The notes below the pieces were generated by a model. That model made no database searches. It was given only the letters and a program-made list of their open reading frames with translations, and had not been told where the DNA came from. From Pseudomonas phenolilytica (GTDB lineage Bacteria > Pseudomonadota > Gammaproteobacteria > Pseudomonadales > Pseudomonadaceae), in the NCBI RefSeq assembly GCF_021432765.1, contig NZ_CP058908.1:388001-452000 (forward strand): a stretch of DNA of 64,000 nt. Direction: 5' to 3'. Shown piece by piece: positions 25,090-34,107 of the stretch. Position numbers and translations under genes: made by a program. Each line of letters starts with the position of its first letter. Positions within the stretch are counted from its first letter, which is position 1.

Positions 25090-26079
25090 TCAGCCGCCGC
25101 TGGCGTTCATGAAGCGCAGCACCTGCACCTCGCCGCTGCTGGCGAACTCGTGGCGCAGCGGTTTGCGCTGCAGCGCGGCGTGGATGGCGTCGATGATCGG
25201 CTGGTCGCTGGTCGGATGGCGCCGCAGCAAACCGCGCAGGTCGATGGAATTCTCGTGGCCGAGGCACAGCAGCAGGCGGCCTTCGACGGTCAGCCGCACG
25301 CGATTGCAGGTGGCGCAGAAGTTGTGCGAATGCGGCGAAATGAAGCCGATGCGCGTCTGCGGATGCGCCGGCAGGCGCACGTAACGCGCCGGCCCGCCGC
25401 TCTGCTCGGCCGAGTCGATCAGCGCGTGGCGTTCGGCGATCAGCGCGCGCACCTCGTCGCTGGAGCAGAAGCTCTCGCCGCGCGAGCGACCGACGTCGCC
25501 CAGCGGCATTTCCTCGATGAAGCTCAGGTCCAGCCCGCTGGCGATGGCGAAATCGACCAGATCGGCGACTTCTTCGGCGTTGCGGCCCTTCATCACCACG
25601 GCGTTGAGCTTGATCCGCTCGAAGCCGGCGGCACACGCTGCATTGATGCCGTCGAGCACCGGCTGCAGTTCGCCGGTGCGGGTGATGGCGTGGAATTTGT
25701 CGGCATCCAGGCTATCCAGGCTGATATTCAGCCGCTTGACCCCGGCGCGGGCCAGTGGTTCGGCGAGCTTGACCAGCTGCGAGCCGTTGGTGGTCATCAC
25801 CAGTTCACGCAGGCCGGGCAAGGCCGCGATGCGTTCGCAGAGGCCGACGATGCCCTGGCGCACCAGCGGCTCGCCGCCGGTGAGGCGAATCTTCTTCACC
25901 CCCAGGCCGACGAAGATCCGCGCGATGCGCTCCAGTTCCTCCAGGCCGAGCACCTGCTGGCGCGGCAGGAAGGTCATGTCCTCGGCCATGCAGTAGACGC
26001 AGCGAAAGTCGCAACGATCGGTCACCGACATGCGCAGGTAGTCGATCTGGCGGTCGTGGGCATCGCGTAGTTGAGTCAT
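25090..26079 (-). CDS. moaA: GTP 3',8-cyclase (radical SAM)
   Basis: 329 residues from the ATG at 26079 ([23 protein letters not shown]). First step of molybdenum cofactor synthesis. The N-terminal radical SAM motif is CDFRCVYC; the C-terminal cluster cysteines are in [19 protein letters not shown]; the protein ends NASGG, with the conserved terminal Gly-Gly. The frame is open to 26385, but that section overlaps the PPIase gene region. Homologous to the nar-linked moaA1 of P. aeruginosa. Confidence 0.92.
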   Translation of the reverse strand: MTQLRDAHDRQIDYLRMSVTDRCDFRCVYCMAEDMTFLPRQQVLGLEELERIARIFVGLGVKKIRLTGGEPLVRQGIVGLCERIAALPGLRELVMTTNGSQLVKLAEPLARAGVKRLNISLDSLDADKFHAITRTGELQPVLDGINAACAAGFERIKLNAVVMKGRNAEEVADLVDFAIASGLDLSFIEEMPLGDVGRSRGESFCSSDEVRALIAERHALIDSAEQSGGPARYVRLPAHPQTRIGFISPHSHNFCATCNRVRLTVEGRLLLCLGHENSIDLRGLLRRHPTSDQPIIDAIHAALQRKPLRHEFASSGEVQVLRFMNASGG

Positions 26080-26123
26080 CGCCAAGCTCTCTGTACGTCG
26101 TGGGGGATGGCGCGTCGCGAGAC

Positions 26124-26149
26124 GGTGGATGGTCGAAACGCCATCCACC
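26124..26149. repeat. Short palindromic repeat (GGTGGATGG type), copy 5
   Basis: GGTGGATGG-n8-CCATCCACC followed by CTAC, between the PPIase and moaA genes. It shares the GGTGG/CCACCCTAC ends of the other copies at 9638, 9706, 16535 and 17215. Confidence 0.6.
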
Positions 26150-26159
26150 CTACCCGCCG

Positions 26160-27113
26160 TTACTGCATCAACGGCGTTTCCGCACCCTGGATGCGAATGC
26201 CTTCGATGTTCGCCGCGGCCACCAGGTTCTGCAGGTATTGGCTGACGCCGATCTGCCAGACGCGCTGGTTGAGCTCCGCGCGGATGGTGCCGGCTACCGC
26301 CTCGTAAGGCAGTTGCTGGCCCTCGATGCGCTGGTCGACGAACACCAGATGGAAGCCGTAGCGGCTCTCCAGCGGCTGACCGCACAGCCCCTGCGGCAGG
26401 CGGAACAGCTGGCGCTCGAACTCGGGCACGGTCTGGCCTTTGCTGATCTGACCGAGCGCACCGCCCTGAGCCTTGGATGGGCAGGCCGAGTGCGCCTCGG
26501 CCAGTTCGGCGAAGCGCTGCGGCGCCTGCGCCAGTTGGTCGAGCAGTGCCTGCGCCTGTTCGCGCGCCAGGCTGCGGGCTTCGTCGTCATCCGCCGGGCA
26601 GGCGAGCAGGATGTGCCGCACGGCCAGCAGGGGGGCGCTGAAGAAGCGCGACTGGTTGCTCTGGTAATACTGCTGGCAGGTCGCATCATCGGCCAGCGGC
26701 AGCGGAATCTCTTTTTCGATCAACGCACGGGTAGCGGCTTCTTCTTCGCTCTCGCCGTTCTCCGCAGTCACCTGCAGGCCCAGCTCGGCGATGCGTTGCT
26801 GCAGCAGCTCGCGCAGCACCAGCGCCTGGGTGGCGAGGAATACCGCTTCGTTGCGCGTATCGGCCGGGTGGTACTGCAGTTCGCGGGCGATCGCCTCGGG
26901 GCTGATCGCCACGCCGTTGACCTTGGCCCGCGGCCACTCCTGTTCGCTGGTGGCGATCAGCACCGGCGCGGCTTGCTGCACCTCATCGGTCTGTTCGTCG
27001 CTCTCGTTGGGCAGCTCCTCGAACAGGGGCGCCTCCACCGGCAGCTCTACCGCCGGCCGCGTTTCACCGCCGCAGCCACCGCCACCACCCGTACCGCCGC
27101 ATCCACAACCCAT
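26160..27113 (-). CDS. PpiC-type peptidyl-prolyl cis-trans isomerase linked to nitrate reductase
   Basis: 317 residues from the ATG at 27113 (preceded by GAGGT); a TTG start at 27131 would add six residues. It begins with a Cys/Gly-rich stretch ([16 protein letters not shown], three cysteines), then an acidic linker, a NifM/SurA-like helical region, and a parvulin domain at about 155-260 ([43 protein letters not shown]). There is no signal peptide, so it is cytoplasmic. By analogy with NifM it may help fold nitrate reductase subunits. Confidence 0.85.
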   Translation of the reverse strand: MGCGCGGTGGGGGCGGETRPAVELPVEAPLFEELPNESDEQTDEVQQAAPVLIATSEQEWPRAKVNGVAISPEAIARELQYHPADTRNEAVFLATQALVLRELLQQRIAELGLQVTAENGESEEEAATRALIEKEIPLPLADDATCQQYYQSNQSRFFSAPLLAVRHILLACPADDDEARSLAREQAQALLDQLAQAPQRFAELAEAHSACPSKAQGGALGQISKGQTVPEFERQLFRLPQGLCGQPLESRYGFHLVFVDQRIEGQQLPYEAVAGTIRAELNQRVWQIGVSQYLQNLVAAANIEGIRIQGAETPLMQ

Positions 27114-27153
27114 GATGGTTACCTCACTCAAGCTCGAAATTCGGTTCAGTCGC

Positions 27154-27180
27154 GGCGGCCGGTGTCAGGCACCGGCCGCC
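27154..27180. terminator. Intercistronic hairpin between narI and PPIase gene
   Basis: GGCGGCCGGTG-tcagg-CACCGGCCGCC is a perfect 11-base-pair, very GC-rich stem immediately downstream of narI (minus strand). There is no T-tract, so it is more likely an attenuating or RNA-stabilising hairpin that lowers expression of the accessory genes than a full terminator. Confidence 0.55.
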
Positions 27181-27187
27181 CATCGAC

Positions 27188-27988
27188 TCAGTTCACGCCA
27201 TCCTTGAGTTTGCCCGCGGCGAAGCCCGGCTGCGGAACAGCCACACCGCTGGTTGCTGCCGGAGCCTCATAGCCACGCGGCCGCTGCGGGCGCGGCATGG
27301 CCGGCTTGACGCCCTTCTGCCGGACGATCTGGTAGCGCCGGCCCAGGTACCACACCGGCGCACTGACGATGTGTACCAGGCGGGTGAAGGGGAACAGCAC
27401 GAACAGGGTCAGGCCGAGGAACACGTGCAGCTTGTACACCACGTTGACCGTCTCGATGGCGCCTGCGGCCTTGAGCGGCTGCAGGGTGACGATGCTCTGC
27501 GCCCAGGTGCCCAGCAGCACCATCACCGAGCCGTCGAGGTGGCCGAGCGAGGCAACGATGGTCAGCAGGCCGAGTACCAGCTGGGCCAGCAGCACGAAGA
27601 GGATCGCGATGTCGGAACGGCTGGACGAGGCGCGCACGCGCGGATCGCCGAGGCGGCGCTGGATCAGCAGGACCAGGCCGATCAGGCAGAGGATGCCGAA
27701 GAAGCCACCGGAAACCATCGCCACCACCTGCTTCTGACCGCTGGTGATGAAGGAGTGGTACAACGCTTCAGGCATCAGCAGGCCGACGAAGTGGCCGCAG
27801 AGGATGAAGATCACCCCGACGTGGAACAGGTTGCTCGCCAGACGCATGCCCTTGGGCTGGAGCATCTGGCTGGAGCCGGCCTTCCAGCTGTACTGCGACA
27901 GATCGAAACGCGCCCAGCTGCCGATCAGGCAGATCGCCAGGGCGATGTAGGGATAGACCCCGAACAGCAGGAAATTGAAGTTAGACAT
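27188..27988 (-). CDS. narI: Respiratory nitrate reductase gamma subunit (cytochrome b)
   Basis: 266 residues with five membrane helices and the family N-terminus FNFLLFGVYPYIALAICLIGSW. It holds two b hemes and carries electrons from quinol to NarH. Typical length is about 225-230; here about 40 extra residues follow the last helix (VKPAMPRPQRPRGYEAPA in part), a Pro/Ala-rich cytoplasmic tail. The start overlaps the narJ stop by one base (TAATG). Confidence 0.93.
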   Translation of the reverse strand: MSNFNFLLFGVYPYIALAICLIGSWARFDLSQYSWKAGSSQMLQPKGMRLASNLFHVGVIFILCGHFVGLLMPEALYHSFITSGQKQVVAMVSGGFFGILCLIGLVLLIQRRLGDPRVRASSSRSDIAILFVLLAQLVLGLLTIVASLGHLDGSVMVLLGTWAQSIVTLQPLKAAGAIETVNVVYKLHVFLGLTLFVLFPFTRLVHIVSAPVWYLGRRYQIVRQKGVKPAMPRPQRPRGYEAPAATSGVAVPQPGFAAGKLKDGVN

Positions 27989-28734
27989 TAACGCACCTCC
28001 TGGGCCAGCGCGGCTTGCCCGTCATGCTTGAAATCGGTCCAGTGCAGCGGCACCGGGCTTTCCTCGCGAACCTTGCCCGGCCCGCTCGGCATGGATGGAC
28101 ACCGGTCCTGCTGCTCGGCCTGGAGGAAGTTGACCTGCTCCTCCTCCCAGACCTTGTCCAGCGCTTCCAGCGAGTCGTCGCGCTCCTCCGCGGCGACCTG
28201 CTCGCGCAGCTCGCCGACGGCCTGTTCGACGGTCTCGCCGGCGATCTGCAGCAGCGCGTGGAAGCACGCCGCGTGCGGGCTTTGGCGTTCTTCCAGACGC
28301 GCGGCCAGCAGCGCCAGCAGGTGCGCCACGTCGGCCAGCCCCTCGCGGGCCTCGAGGTCCTCGCGGGTGGCGAGGTACTCGAGGTACAGCGGGATGTAGT
28401 CGGGCAGCTCGCGCACACCGATGGCGAACCCGGCGGCCTCGTACTGCGCCATCAGATCGACCATCGCCTGGCCACGATCACGCGACTCGCCGTGCACGTG
28501 CTCGAACAGCAGCAGCGACAGCGTGCGACCGCGGTCGAACAGCTCGGTGTAGCGCTCCTGCACGTCCATCAGATCGCCGGCAGCCAGCTCGTCGAGCAGG
28601 CTGCGTAGCGCGGCGCGCTGCGCCGGACTGATCTCGCGAGCCGCGGCGATGGCCTCGGCCAGTTCGGCATGGCCATCGCGCAGCGCCTGCTCGGGATAGT
28701 CGAGCAGCAGGGAAATCACCTTGAGGATGCGCAT
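27988..28734 (-). CDS. narJ: Nitrate reductase molybdenum cofactor assembly chaperone
   Basis: 248 residues from the ATG at 28734 (MRILKVISLLLDYPEQ), 3 bases after the narH stop. TorD-family all-helical chaperone needed to insert the Mo cofactor into NarG; GRTLSLLLFEHVHGESRDRGQAM in parts and PDYIPLYLEYLA are conserved. Not part of the final enzyme. The longer frame to 28827 overlaps narH and is not used. Confidence 0.92.
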   Translation of the reverse strand: MRILKVISLLLDYPEQALRDGHAELAEAIAAAREISPAQRAALRSLLDELAAGDLMDVQERYTELFDRGRTLSLLLFEHVHGESRDRGQAMVDLMAQYEAAGFAIGVRELPDYIPLYLEYLATREDLEAREGLADVAHLLALLAARLEERQSPHAACFHALLQIAGETVEQAVGELREQVAAEERDDSLEALDKVWEEEQVNFLQAEQQDRCPSMPSGPGKVREESPVPLHWTDFKHDGQAALAQEVR

Positions 28735-28736
28735 GC

Positions 28737-30275
28737 TCAGTCCTCCCACAACTGGACGGTCTTGATCACGTCGCGACGGTTGGCCTTCTTCGCACCGAAC
28801 ATGTTGGTGTCCGAGGCGCCGGAGCAACCGCTGCCGAAGCTGAAGCCACAGCCGGAACGCTCGGCGAAGGCGTCGCTCATGGCTTCCTCGCGGTGTGCCG
28901 ACGGGATCACGTAGCGGTCTTCATAGTTGGCGATGGCCAGGTAGCGGTACATGTCCTCGACCTGGGCGACCGACAGGCCGACGCTCTCCAGCACCTTGAG
29001 GTCCTGCACGCCGTCGACCTGCTCGGCGCGCTTGTAGGCGCGCATGGCGAGCATGCGCTTGAGCGCCAGCTTGACCGGCTTCTCGTCACCGGCGGTGAGC
29101 AGGTTGGCCAGGTAGCGCAGCGGAATGCGCAGGCTGTCGACGTCCGGCAGTACGCCGTCCATGCTGACGTGGCCGGCGCTGGCGGCGTTCTGGATCGGCG
29201 ACAGCGGCGGCACGTACCACACCATCGGCAGCGTGCGGTATTCCGGGTGCAGCGGCAGGGCCAGCTTCCAGTCCACCGCCATCTTGTACACCGGCGACTT
29301 CTGCGCGGCCTCGATCACCGACATCGGCACGCCGTCGGCCTGGGCCTGGGCGATGACCTTCGGATCGAACGGGTCGAGGAAGATGTCCAACTGCTTCTGG
29401 TAGAGGTCCTGCTCGTTGGGCGTGCTGGCCACTTCGAGGATGCGGTCGGCGTCATACAGCAGCACGCCGAGGTAGCGGATGCGGCCCACGCAGGTCTCGG
29501 CGCAGACGGTCGGCATGCCGGCCTCGATGCGCGGGAAGCAGAAGATGCACTTCTCGGATTTACCGCTCTTCCAGTTGAAGTAGATCTTCTTGTACGGGCA
29601 GCCGCTGATGCACATGCGCCAGCCGCGGCACTTCTCCTGGTCGATGAGGACGATGCCGTCCTCCTCGCGCTTGTAGATCGCACCGCTCGGGCAGGCCGCC
29701 GCGCACGCCGGGTTGAGGCAGTGCTCGCACAGGCGCGGCAGGTACATCATGAAGGTGTTCTCGTACTGGCCGTAGATGTCGGCCTGCACCTTGTCGAAGT
29801 TCTTGTCCTTGCGGCGCTTGGCGAACTCGGTGCCGAGAATCTCCTCCCAGTTGGGACCCCACTCGATCTTCTCCATGCGCTGGCCGGAGATCAGCGAGCG
29901 CGGGCGTGCCACCGGCTGGTGATCGGAGATCGGCGCGGTGTGCAGGTTCTGGTAGTCGAAGTCGAACGGCTCGTAGTAGTCGTCGATCGAGGGCAGGTCC
30001 GGGTTGGCGAAGATGTTCGCCAGCACGCGGAACTTGCCACCGATGCGCGGGTTGATGCTGCCGTCGCTGTTACGTACCCAGCCGCCCTTCCACTTGTCCT
30101 GGTTTTCCCACTCTTTCGGGTAGCCGATACCGGGCTTGGTCTCGACGTTGTTGAACCAGGCGTATTCCATGCCTTCGCGGCTGGTCCAGACGTTCTTGCA
30201 GGTGATCGAGCAGGTGTGGCAGCCGATGCACTTGTCCAGGTTCAGGACCATGCCTACTTGTGAACGAATCTTCAT
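28737..30275 (-). CDS. narH: Respiratory nitrate reductase beta subunit (iron-sulphur)
   Basis: 512 residues, full length. Four cysteine clusters for one 3Fe-4S and three 4Fe-4S centres: CIGCHTCSITCKNVW at the N-terminus, CEHCLNPACAAACPSGAI, CRGWRMCISGCPYKK and CIFCFPR...CAETCVG. The Trp in CRGWRMC marks the 3Fe-4S site. It relays electrons from NarI to NarG on the cytoplasmic face. Confidence 0.95.
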   Translation of the reverse strand: MKIRSQVGMVLNLDKCIGCHTCSITCKNVWTSREGMEYAWFNNVETKPGIGYPKEWENQDKWKGGWVRNSDGSINPRIGGKFRVLANIFANPDLPSIDDYYEPFDFDYQNLHTAPISDHQPVARPRSLISGQRMEKIEWGPNWEEILGTEFAKRRKDKNFDKVQADIYGQYENTFMMYLPRLCEHCLNPACAAACPSGAIYKREEDGIVLIDQEKCRGWRMCISGCPYKKIYFNWKSGKSEKCIFCFPRIEAGMPTVCAETCVGRIRYLGVLLYDADRILEVASTPNEQDLYQKQLDIFLDPFDPKVIAQAQADGVPMSVIEAAQKSPVYKMAVDWKLALPLHPEYRTLPMVWYVPPLSPIQNAASAGHVSMDGVLPDVDSLRIPLRYLANLLTAGDEKPVKLALKRMLAMRAYKRAEQVDGVQDLKVLESVGLSVAQVEDMYRYLAIANYEDRYVIPSAHREEAMSDAFAERSGCGFSFGSGCSGASDTNMFGAKKANRRDVIKTVQLWED

Positions 30276-30286
30276 GGCCTTTTTCC

Positions 30287-33200
30287 TCAGATATCTTGCG
30301 GCAGGGGTTGCGGCAGTGCATCGCCGTTCGGGCCGTCGAGCCAGTCGACGTTCTTCATCTTGCGTACCACGACGAATTCATCGCGGTTGCAACCGACCGT
30401 GCCGTAGTAGTTGAAGCCGTACGCCAGCTGGGCGTAGCCGCCGATCATGTGGGTGGGCTTGAGCACCACGCGGGTCACCGAGTTGTGGTGGCCGCCGCGG
30501 GTCTTGGTGGTCTCGGAGCCGGGCACGTTCACGATGCGTTCCTGGGCGTGGTACATCATCACCATGCCTTCCATCACGCGCTGGCTGACCACCGCACGGG
30601 CGGTCAGGGCGCCGTTGGCGTTGAAGCACTCGATCCAGTCGTTGTCCTCGATGCCGACCTTCTTCGCGTCGATCTCGCTCATCCACACGATCGGGCCGCC
30701 ACGGCTGAGGGTCAGCATGATCAGGTTGTCGGTGTAGGTGGAGTGGATGCCCCACTTCTGGTGCGGGGTGATCCAGTTCAGCGCGATCTCCGGGTTGCCG
30801 TTGGACTTCTTGCCCTGCACGTAGCCGGTGGAACGGGTGTTGATCGGCGGCCGGTAGCTCATCAGCCCCTCGCCGAACGCCAGCATCCACGGGTGATCCT
30901 GATAGAACTGCTGGCGGCCGGTGATGGTGCGCCATGGGATCAGCTCGTGAACGTTGGTGTAGCCGGCGTTGTAGCTGACGTGCTCGTCTTCCAGGCCGGA
31001 CCAGGTCGGGCTGGAGATGATCTTGCGCGGCTGCGCCTGGATGTCACGGAAGCGGATCGCCTCGTGCTCCTTGGGCAGCGCCAGGTGGCTGTGATCACGG
31101 CCGGTGAATTCCGACAGCGCGGCCCAGGCCTTGACGGCGACGTGGCCGTTGGTTTCCGGCGCCAGCGAGAGGATCACTTCCGCCGCGTCGATGGCCGTTT
31201 CGATCTTCGGCCGGCCCTGGCTGACGCCCTCCTCGCGCACCTTGTAGTTCAGCTCGCCGAGGAACTCGACCTCGTGCTCGGTGTTCCAGTTGATGCCCTT
31301 GCCGCCGTTGCCCAGCTTGTCGAGCAGCGGGCCGAGCGAGGTGAACTTCTTGTAGGTGTTCGGGTAGTCGCGCTCGACCACGGTGATGTTCGGGCAGTTC
31401 TTGCCCGGCACCGGGTCCTTGCCCTCGGTCTTCCAGTCGGTGCCGCCGAACGGCTGCGCCAGCTCACCGGGGGTGTCGTGCAGCAGCGGCACGGTGACCA
31501 GGTCCTGCTCGACGCCCAGCTGCCCTTCGGCCATCTTGGAGAAGGCCTTGGCGATGCCCTTGTAGATTTCCCAGTCGGACTTGGCTTCCCAGGCCGGGTC
31601 GATCGCCGCGGACAGCGGGTGGATGAAAGGGTGCATGTCCGAGGTGTTCATGTCGTCCTTCTCGTACCAGGTCGCGGTCGGCAGGACGATGTCGGAGTAC
31701 ACACAGGTGGAGGACATGCGGAAGTCGAGGGTGGTGACCAGGTCGAGCTTGCCGATGGCACCGTTATCGACCCACTCGGCCTCGGTCGGCTTGAAGCCGT
31801 CGGCGCGCTTGCCAAGGTCTTCGTTCATCACGCCGTTCTTGGTCCCCAGCAGGTACTTGAGCATGTACTCGTGGCCCTTGCCGGAGGAACCCAGCAGGTT
31901 GGAACGCCAGACGAACATGTTGCGCGGGAAGTTTTCCGGGCTGTCCGGCTGCTCGCAGGAGAAGCGCAGCGTGCCGTCCTTCAGCGACTTGGTGACGTAG
32001 TCGACCGGCGACATGCCGGCGGCCTTGGCGTCACGGCAGATCTGCAGCGGGTTGCGGTTGAGCTGCGGAGCGCTCGGCAGCCAGCCGGCACGTTCGGCGC
32101 GGATGTTGTAGTCGAGCATGTGCTCGGGGAACTGCGACTTGTCGGCCAGCGGCGAGAGCACTTCGTGGATGCTCATCTTCTCGTGACGCCACTGCGAGCT
32201 GTGGTTGTAGAAGAAGCTGGTGCCGTTCATCTGGCGCGGCGGACGGCTCCAGTCGAGGCCGAAGGCCAGCGGCAGCCAGCCGCACTGCGGACGCAGCTTT
32301 TCCTGACCGACGTAGTGGGCCCAGCCGCCACCGGTCTGACCCACGCAGCCACACAACATCAGCATGTTGATCAGGCCGCGGTAGTTCATGTCCATGTGGT
32401 ACCAGTGGTTCATCGCCGCACCGACGATGATCATGGAACGACCCTTGGTCTTGTCGGCGTTGTCGGCGAACTCGCGGGCGATCTGGATCGCCTTCTCGCG
32501 CGCCACGCCGGTGATTTTCTCCTGCCAGGCCGGGGTACCCGGCACGCTGGCGTCGTCGTAGCTGGCAGCGACGTTGGCGCCGCCCAGGCCACGGGCGATA
32601 CCCAGGTTGGCGGCCATCAGGTCGAACACGCTGGCGACCTTGGCGCTGCGGCCGTCGGCCAGGGTGACGCTGAGTACCGGCACGCGGCGCAGCTGGACTT
32701 CGTCGCCCTCGACCGCGGTGAAGTGCTCGTGAACCTGCCCGCCGAAGTAGGGGAAGGCAATCTCGGCGGTTTCGCCGCTGTCGATCTGGCTGAGTCGCAG
32801 ATCGACGTCACGACCGGCGCCGCCCTCACGCGCCTCGATGTTCCACTTGCCCTTCTCGCCCCAGCGATAGCCGATCGAACCCTGCGGCGACACCAGCTCG
32901 CCGTTGGCGTCGACGGCAATGGTCTTCCACTCGGGGTTGTTGTCCTGGCCGAGGTTGCCGGTCAGGTCGGAGGCGCGCAGGAAGCGGTCGGCGATGAAGC
33001 TGCCGTCCTTCTCGTTGAGCAGCACCAGCATCGGCATGTCGGTGTAGCGCTTGGCGTAGTCGGTGAAGTAGGCGCTCGGCTTCTCGAGGTGGAATTCCTT
33101 GAAGATGACGTGGGCGAAGGCCTGTGCCAGCGCGGCGTCAGTGCCCTGCTTGGGGTTCAGCCACTGGTCGGTGAGCTTGGCCACCTCGGAGTAGTCCGGG

Positions 33201-34042
33201 GTGATCGACACGGTCTTGGTGCCCTTGTAGCGGACTTCGGTGAAGAAGTGCGCGTCCGGGGTACGCGTCTGCGGGACGTTGGAGCCCCAGGCGATGATGT
33301 AGTTGGAGTTGTACCAGTCGGCCGATTCCGGCACGTCGGTCTGCTCGCCCCATACCTGCGGCGAGGACGGCGGCAGGTCGCAGTACCAGTCGTAGAACGA
33401 CAGGCACACGCCACCGATCAGCGACAGGTAACGGCTACCGGCAGCGTAGGAAACCATCGACATCGCCGGGATCGGCGAGAAGCCGACCACGCGGTCCGGG
33501 CCGTACTGCTTGACGGTGTAGACGTTGGCGGCGGCGATGATCTCGTTGACCTCGTCCCAGCTGGAGCGGATGAAGCCGCCCATGCCGCGCTTGCTCTTGT
33601 ACGATTCAGCCTTGGCCTTGTCCTCGACGATGCTGGCCCAGGCATCCACCGGCGCCATGTTGCGGCGTGCCTCGCGCCAGAGTTTCAGCAACGGCTTGCG
33701 CACCTTGGGGTACTTCAGGCGGTTGGCGCTGTAGATGTACCAGCTGTAGCTCGCGCCACGCGGGCAGCCGCGCGGTTCGTGGTTGGGCAGGTCGTTGCGG
33801 GTGCGCGGGTAGTCGGTCTGCTGGGTTTCCCAGGTGATCAGGCCGTTCTTCACGTAGATCTTCCAGGAGCACGAACCGGTGCAGTTCACCCCGTGGGTGG
33901 AACGCACGATCTTGTCGTACTGCCAGCGCGAGCGGTAGACGTTCTCCCAGTCACGCGATTCGATGCGGGTTTCGCCGTGTCCGTCGGCGAACTCTCCTTG
34001 CTTGCGATTGAAAAAGCGCAGCTGGTCGAGTAGGTAACTCAT
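30287..34042 (-). CDS. narG: Respiratory nitrate reductase alpha subunit (molybdopterin)
   Basis: 1251 residues, full length. Catalytic subunit that reduces nitrate to nitrite at a bis-MGD molybdenum centre. The N-terminal FS0 cluster ligands are H50, C54, C58 and C93 (HGVNCTGSCSW ... GCPRGASYSW), matching the E. coli His-ligated cluster. The Mo-coordinating Asp lies in ESADWYNSNYIIAWGSN. There is no Tat signal, as expected for the cytoplasm-facing Nar enzyme. A large antisense frame over it is an artefact of GC-rich codon use. Confidence 0.96.
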   Translation of the reverse strand: MSYLLDQLRFFNRKQGEFADGHGETRIESRDWENVYRSRWQYDKIVRSTHGVNCTGSCSWKIYVKNGLITWETQQTDYPRTRNDLPNHEPRGCPRGASYSWYIYSANRLKYPKVRKPLLKLWREARRNMAPVDAWASIVEDKAKAESYKSKRGMGGFIRSSWDEVNEIIAAANVYTVKQYGPDRVVGFSPIPAMSMVSYAAGSRYLSLIGGVCLSFYDWYCDLPPSSPQVWGEQTDVPESADWYNSNYIIAWGSNVPQTRTPDAHFFTEVRYKGTKTVSITPDYSEVAKLTDQWLNPKQGTDAALAQAFAHVIFKEFHLEKPSAYFTDYAKRYTDMPMLVLLNEKDGSFIADRFLRASDLTGNLGQDNNPEWKTIAVDANGELVSPQGSIGYRWGEKGKWNIEAREGGAGRDVDLRLSQIDSGETAEIAFPYFGGQVHEHFTAVEGDEVQLRRVPVLSVTLADGRSAKVASVFDLMAANLGIARGLGGANVAASYDDASVPGTPAWQEKITGVAREKAIQIAREFADNADKTKGRSMIIVGAAMNHWYHMDMNYRGLINMLMLCGCVGQTGGGWAHYVGQEKLRPQCGWLPLAFGLDWSRPPRQMNGTSFFYNHSSQWRHEKMSIHEVLSPLADKSQFPEHMLDYNIRAERAGWLPSAPQLNRNPLQICRDAKAAGMSPVDYVTKSLKDGTLRFSCEQPDSPENFPRNMFVWRSNLLGSSGKGHEYMLKYLLGTKNGVMNEDLGKRADGFKPTEAEWVDNGAIGKLDLVTTLDFRMSSTCVYSDIVLPTATWYEKDDMNTSDMHPFIHPLSAAIDPAWEAKSDWEIYKGIAKAFSKMAEGQLGVEQDLVTVPLLHDTPGELAQPFGGTDWKTEGKDPVPGKNCPNITVVERDYPNTYKKFTSLGPLLDKLGNGGKGINWNTEHEVEFLGELNYKVREEGVSQGRPKIETAIDAAEVILSLAPETNGHVAVKAWAALSEFTGRDHSHLALPKEHEAIRFRDIQAQPRKIISSPTWSGLEDEHVSYNAGYTNVHELIPWRTITGRQQFYQDHPWMLAFGEGLMSYRPPINTRSTGYVQGKKSNGNPEIALNWITPHQKWGIHSTYTDNLIMLTLSRGGPIVWMSEIDAKKVGIEDNDWIECFNANGALTARAVVSQRVMEGMVMMYHAQERIVNVPGSETTKTRGGHHNSVTRVVLKPTHMIGGYAQLAYGFNYYGTVGCNRDEFVVVRKMKNVDWLDGPNGDALPQPLPQDI

Positions 34043-34062
34043 CGTTTCTTTCCTCTCAGACT

Positions 34063-34085
34063 GAGCGCAGGTCGTGCCTGCGCTC
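34063..34085. terminator. Intercistronic hairpin between narK2 and narG
   Basis: GAGCGCAGG-tcgtg-CCTGCGCTC, a perfect 9-base-pair stem 20 bases upstream of narG. On the minus strand there is no run of T after it. It may mark an RNA processing or stabilising site separating the transporter and enzyme messages. Confidence 0.45.
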
Positions 34086-34107
34086 TACTTTTAATCTCGA
34101 AGTCGAC

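Noticed and set aside
30260..34033. 1257-codon plus-strand frame opposite narG
   Set aside because: It is an antisense shadow produced by the strong third-position GC of narG; composition (Val/Gly/Asp/His/Arg-rich) is typical of such shadows.
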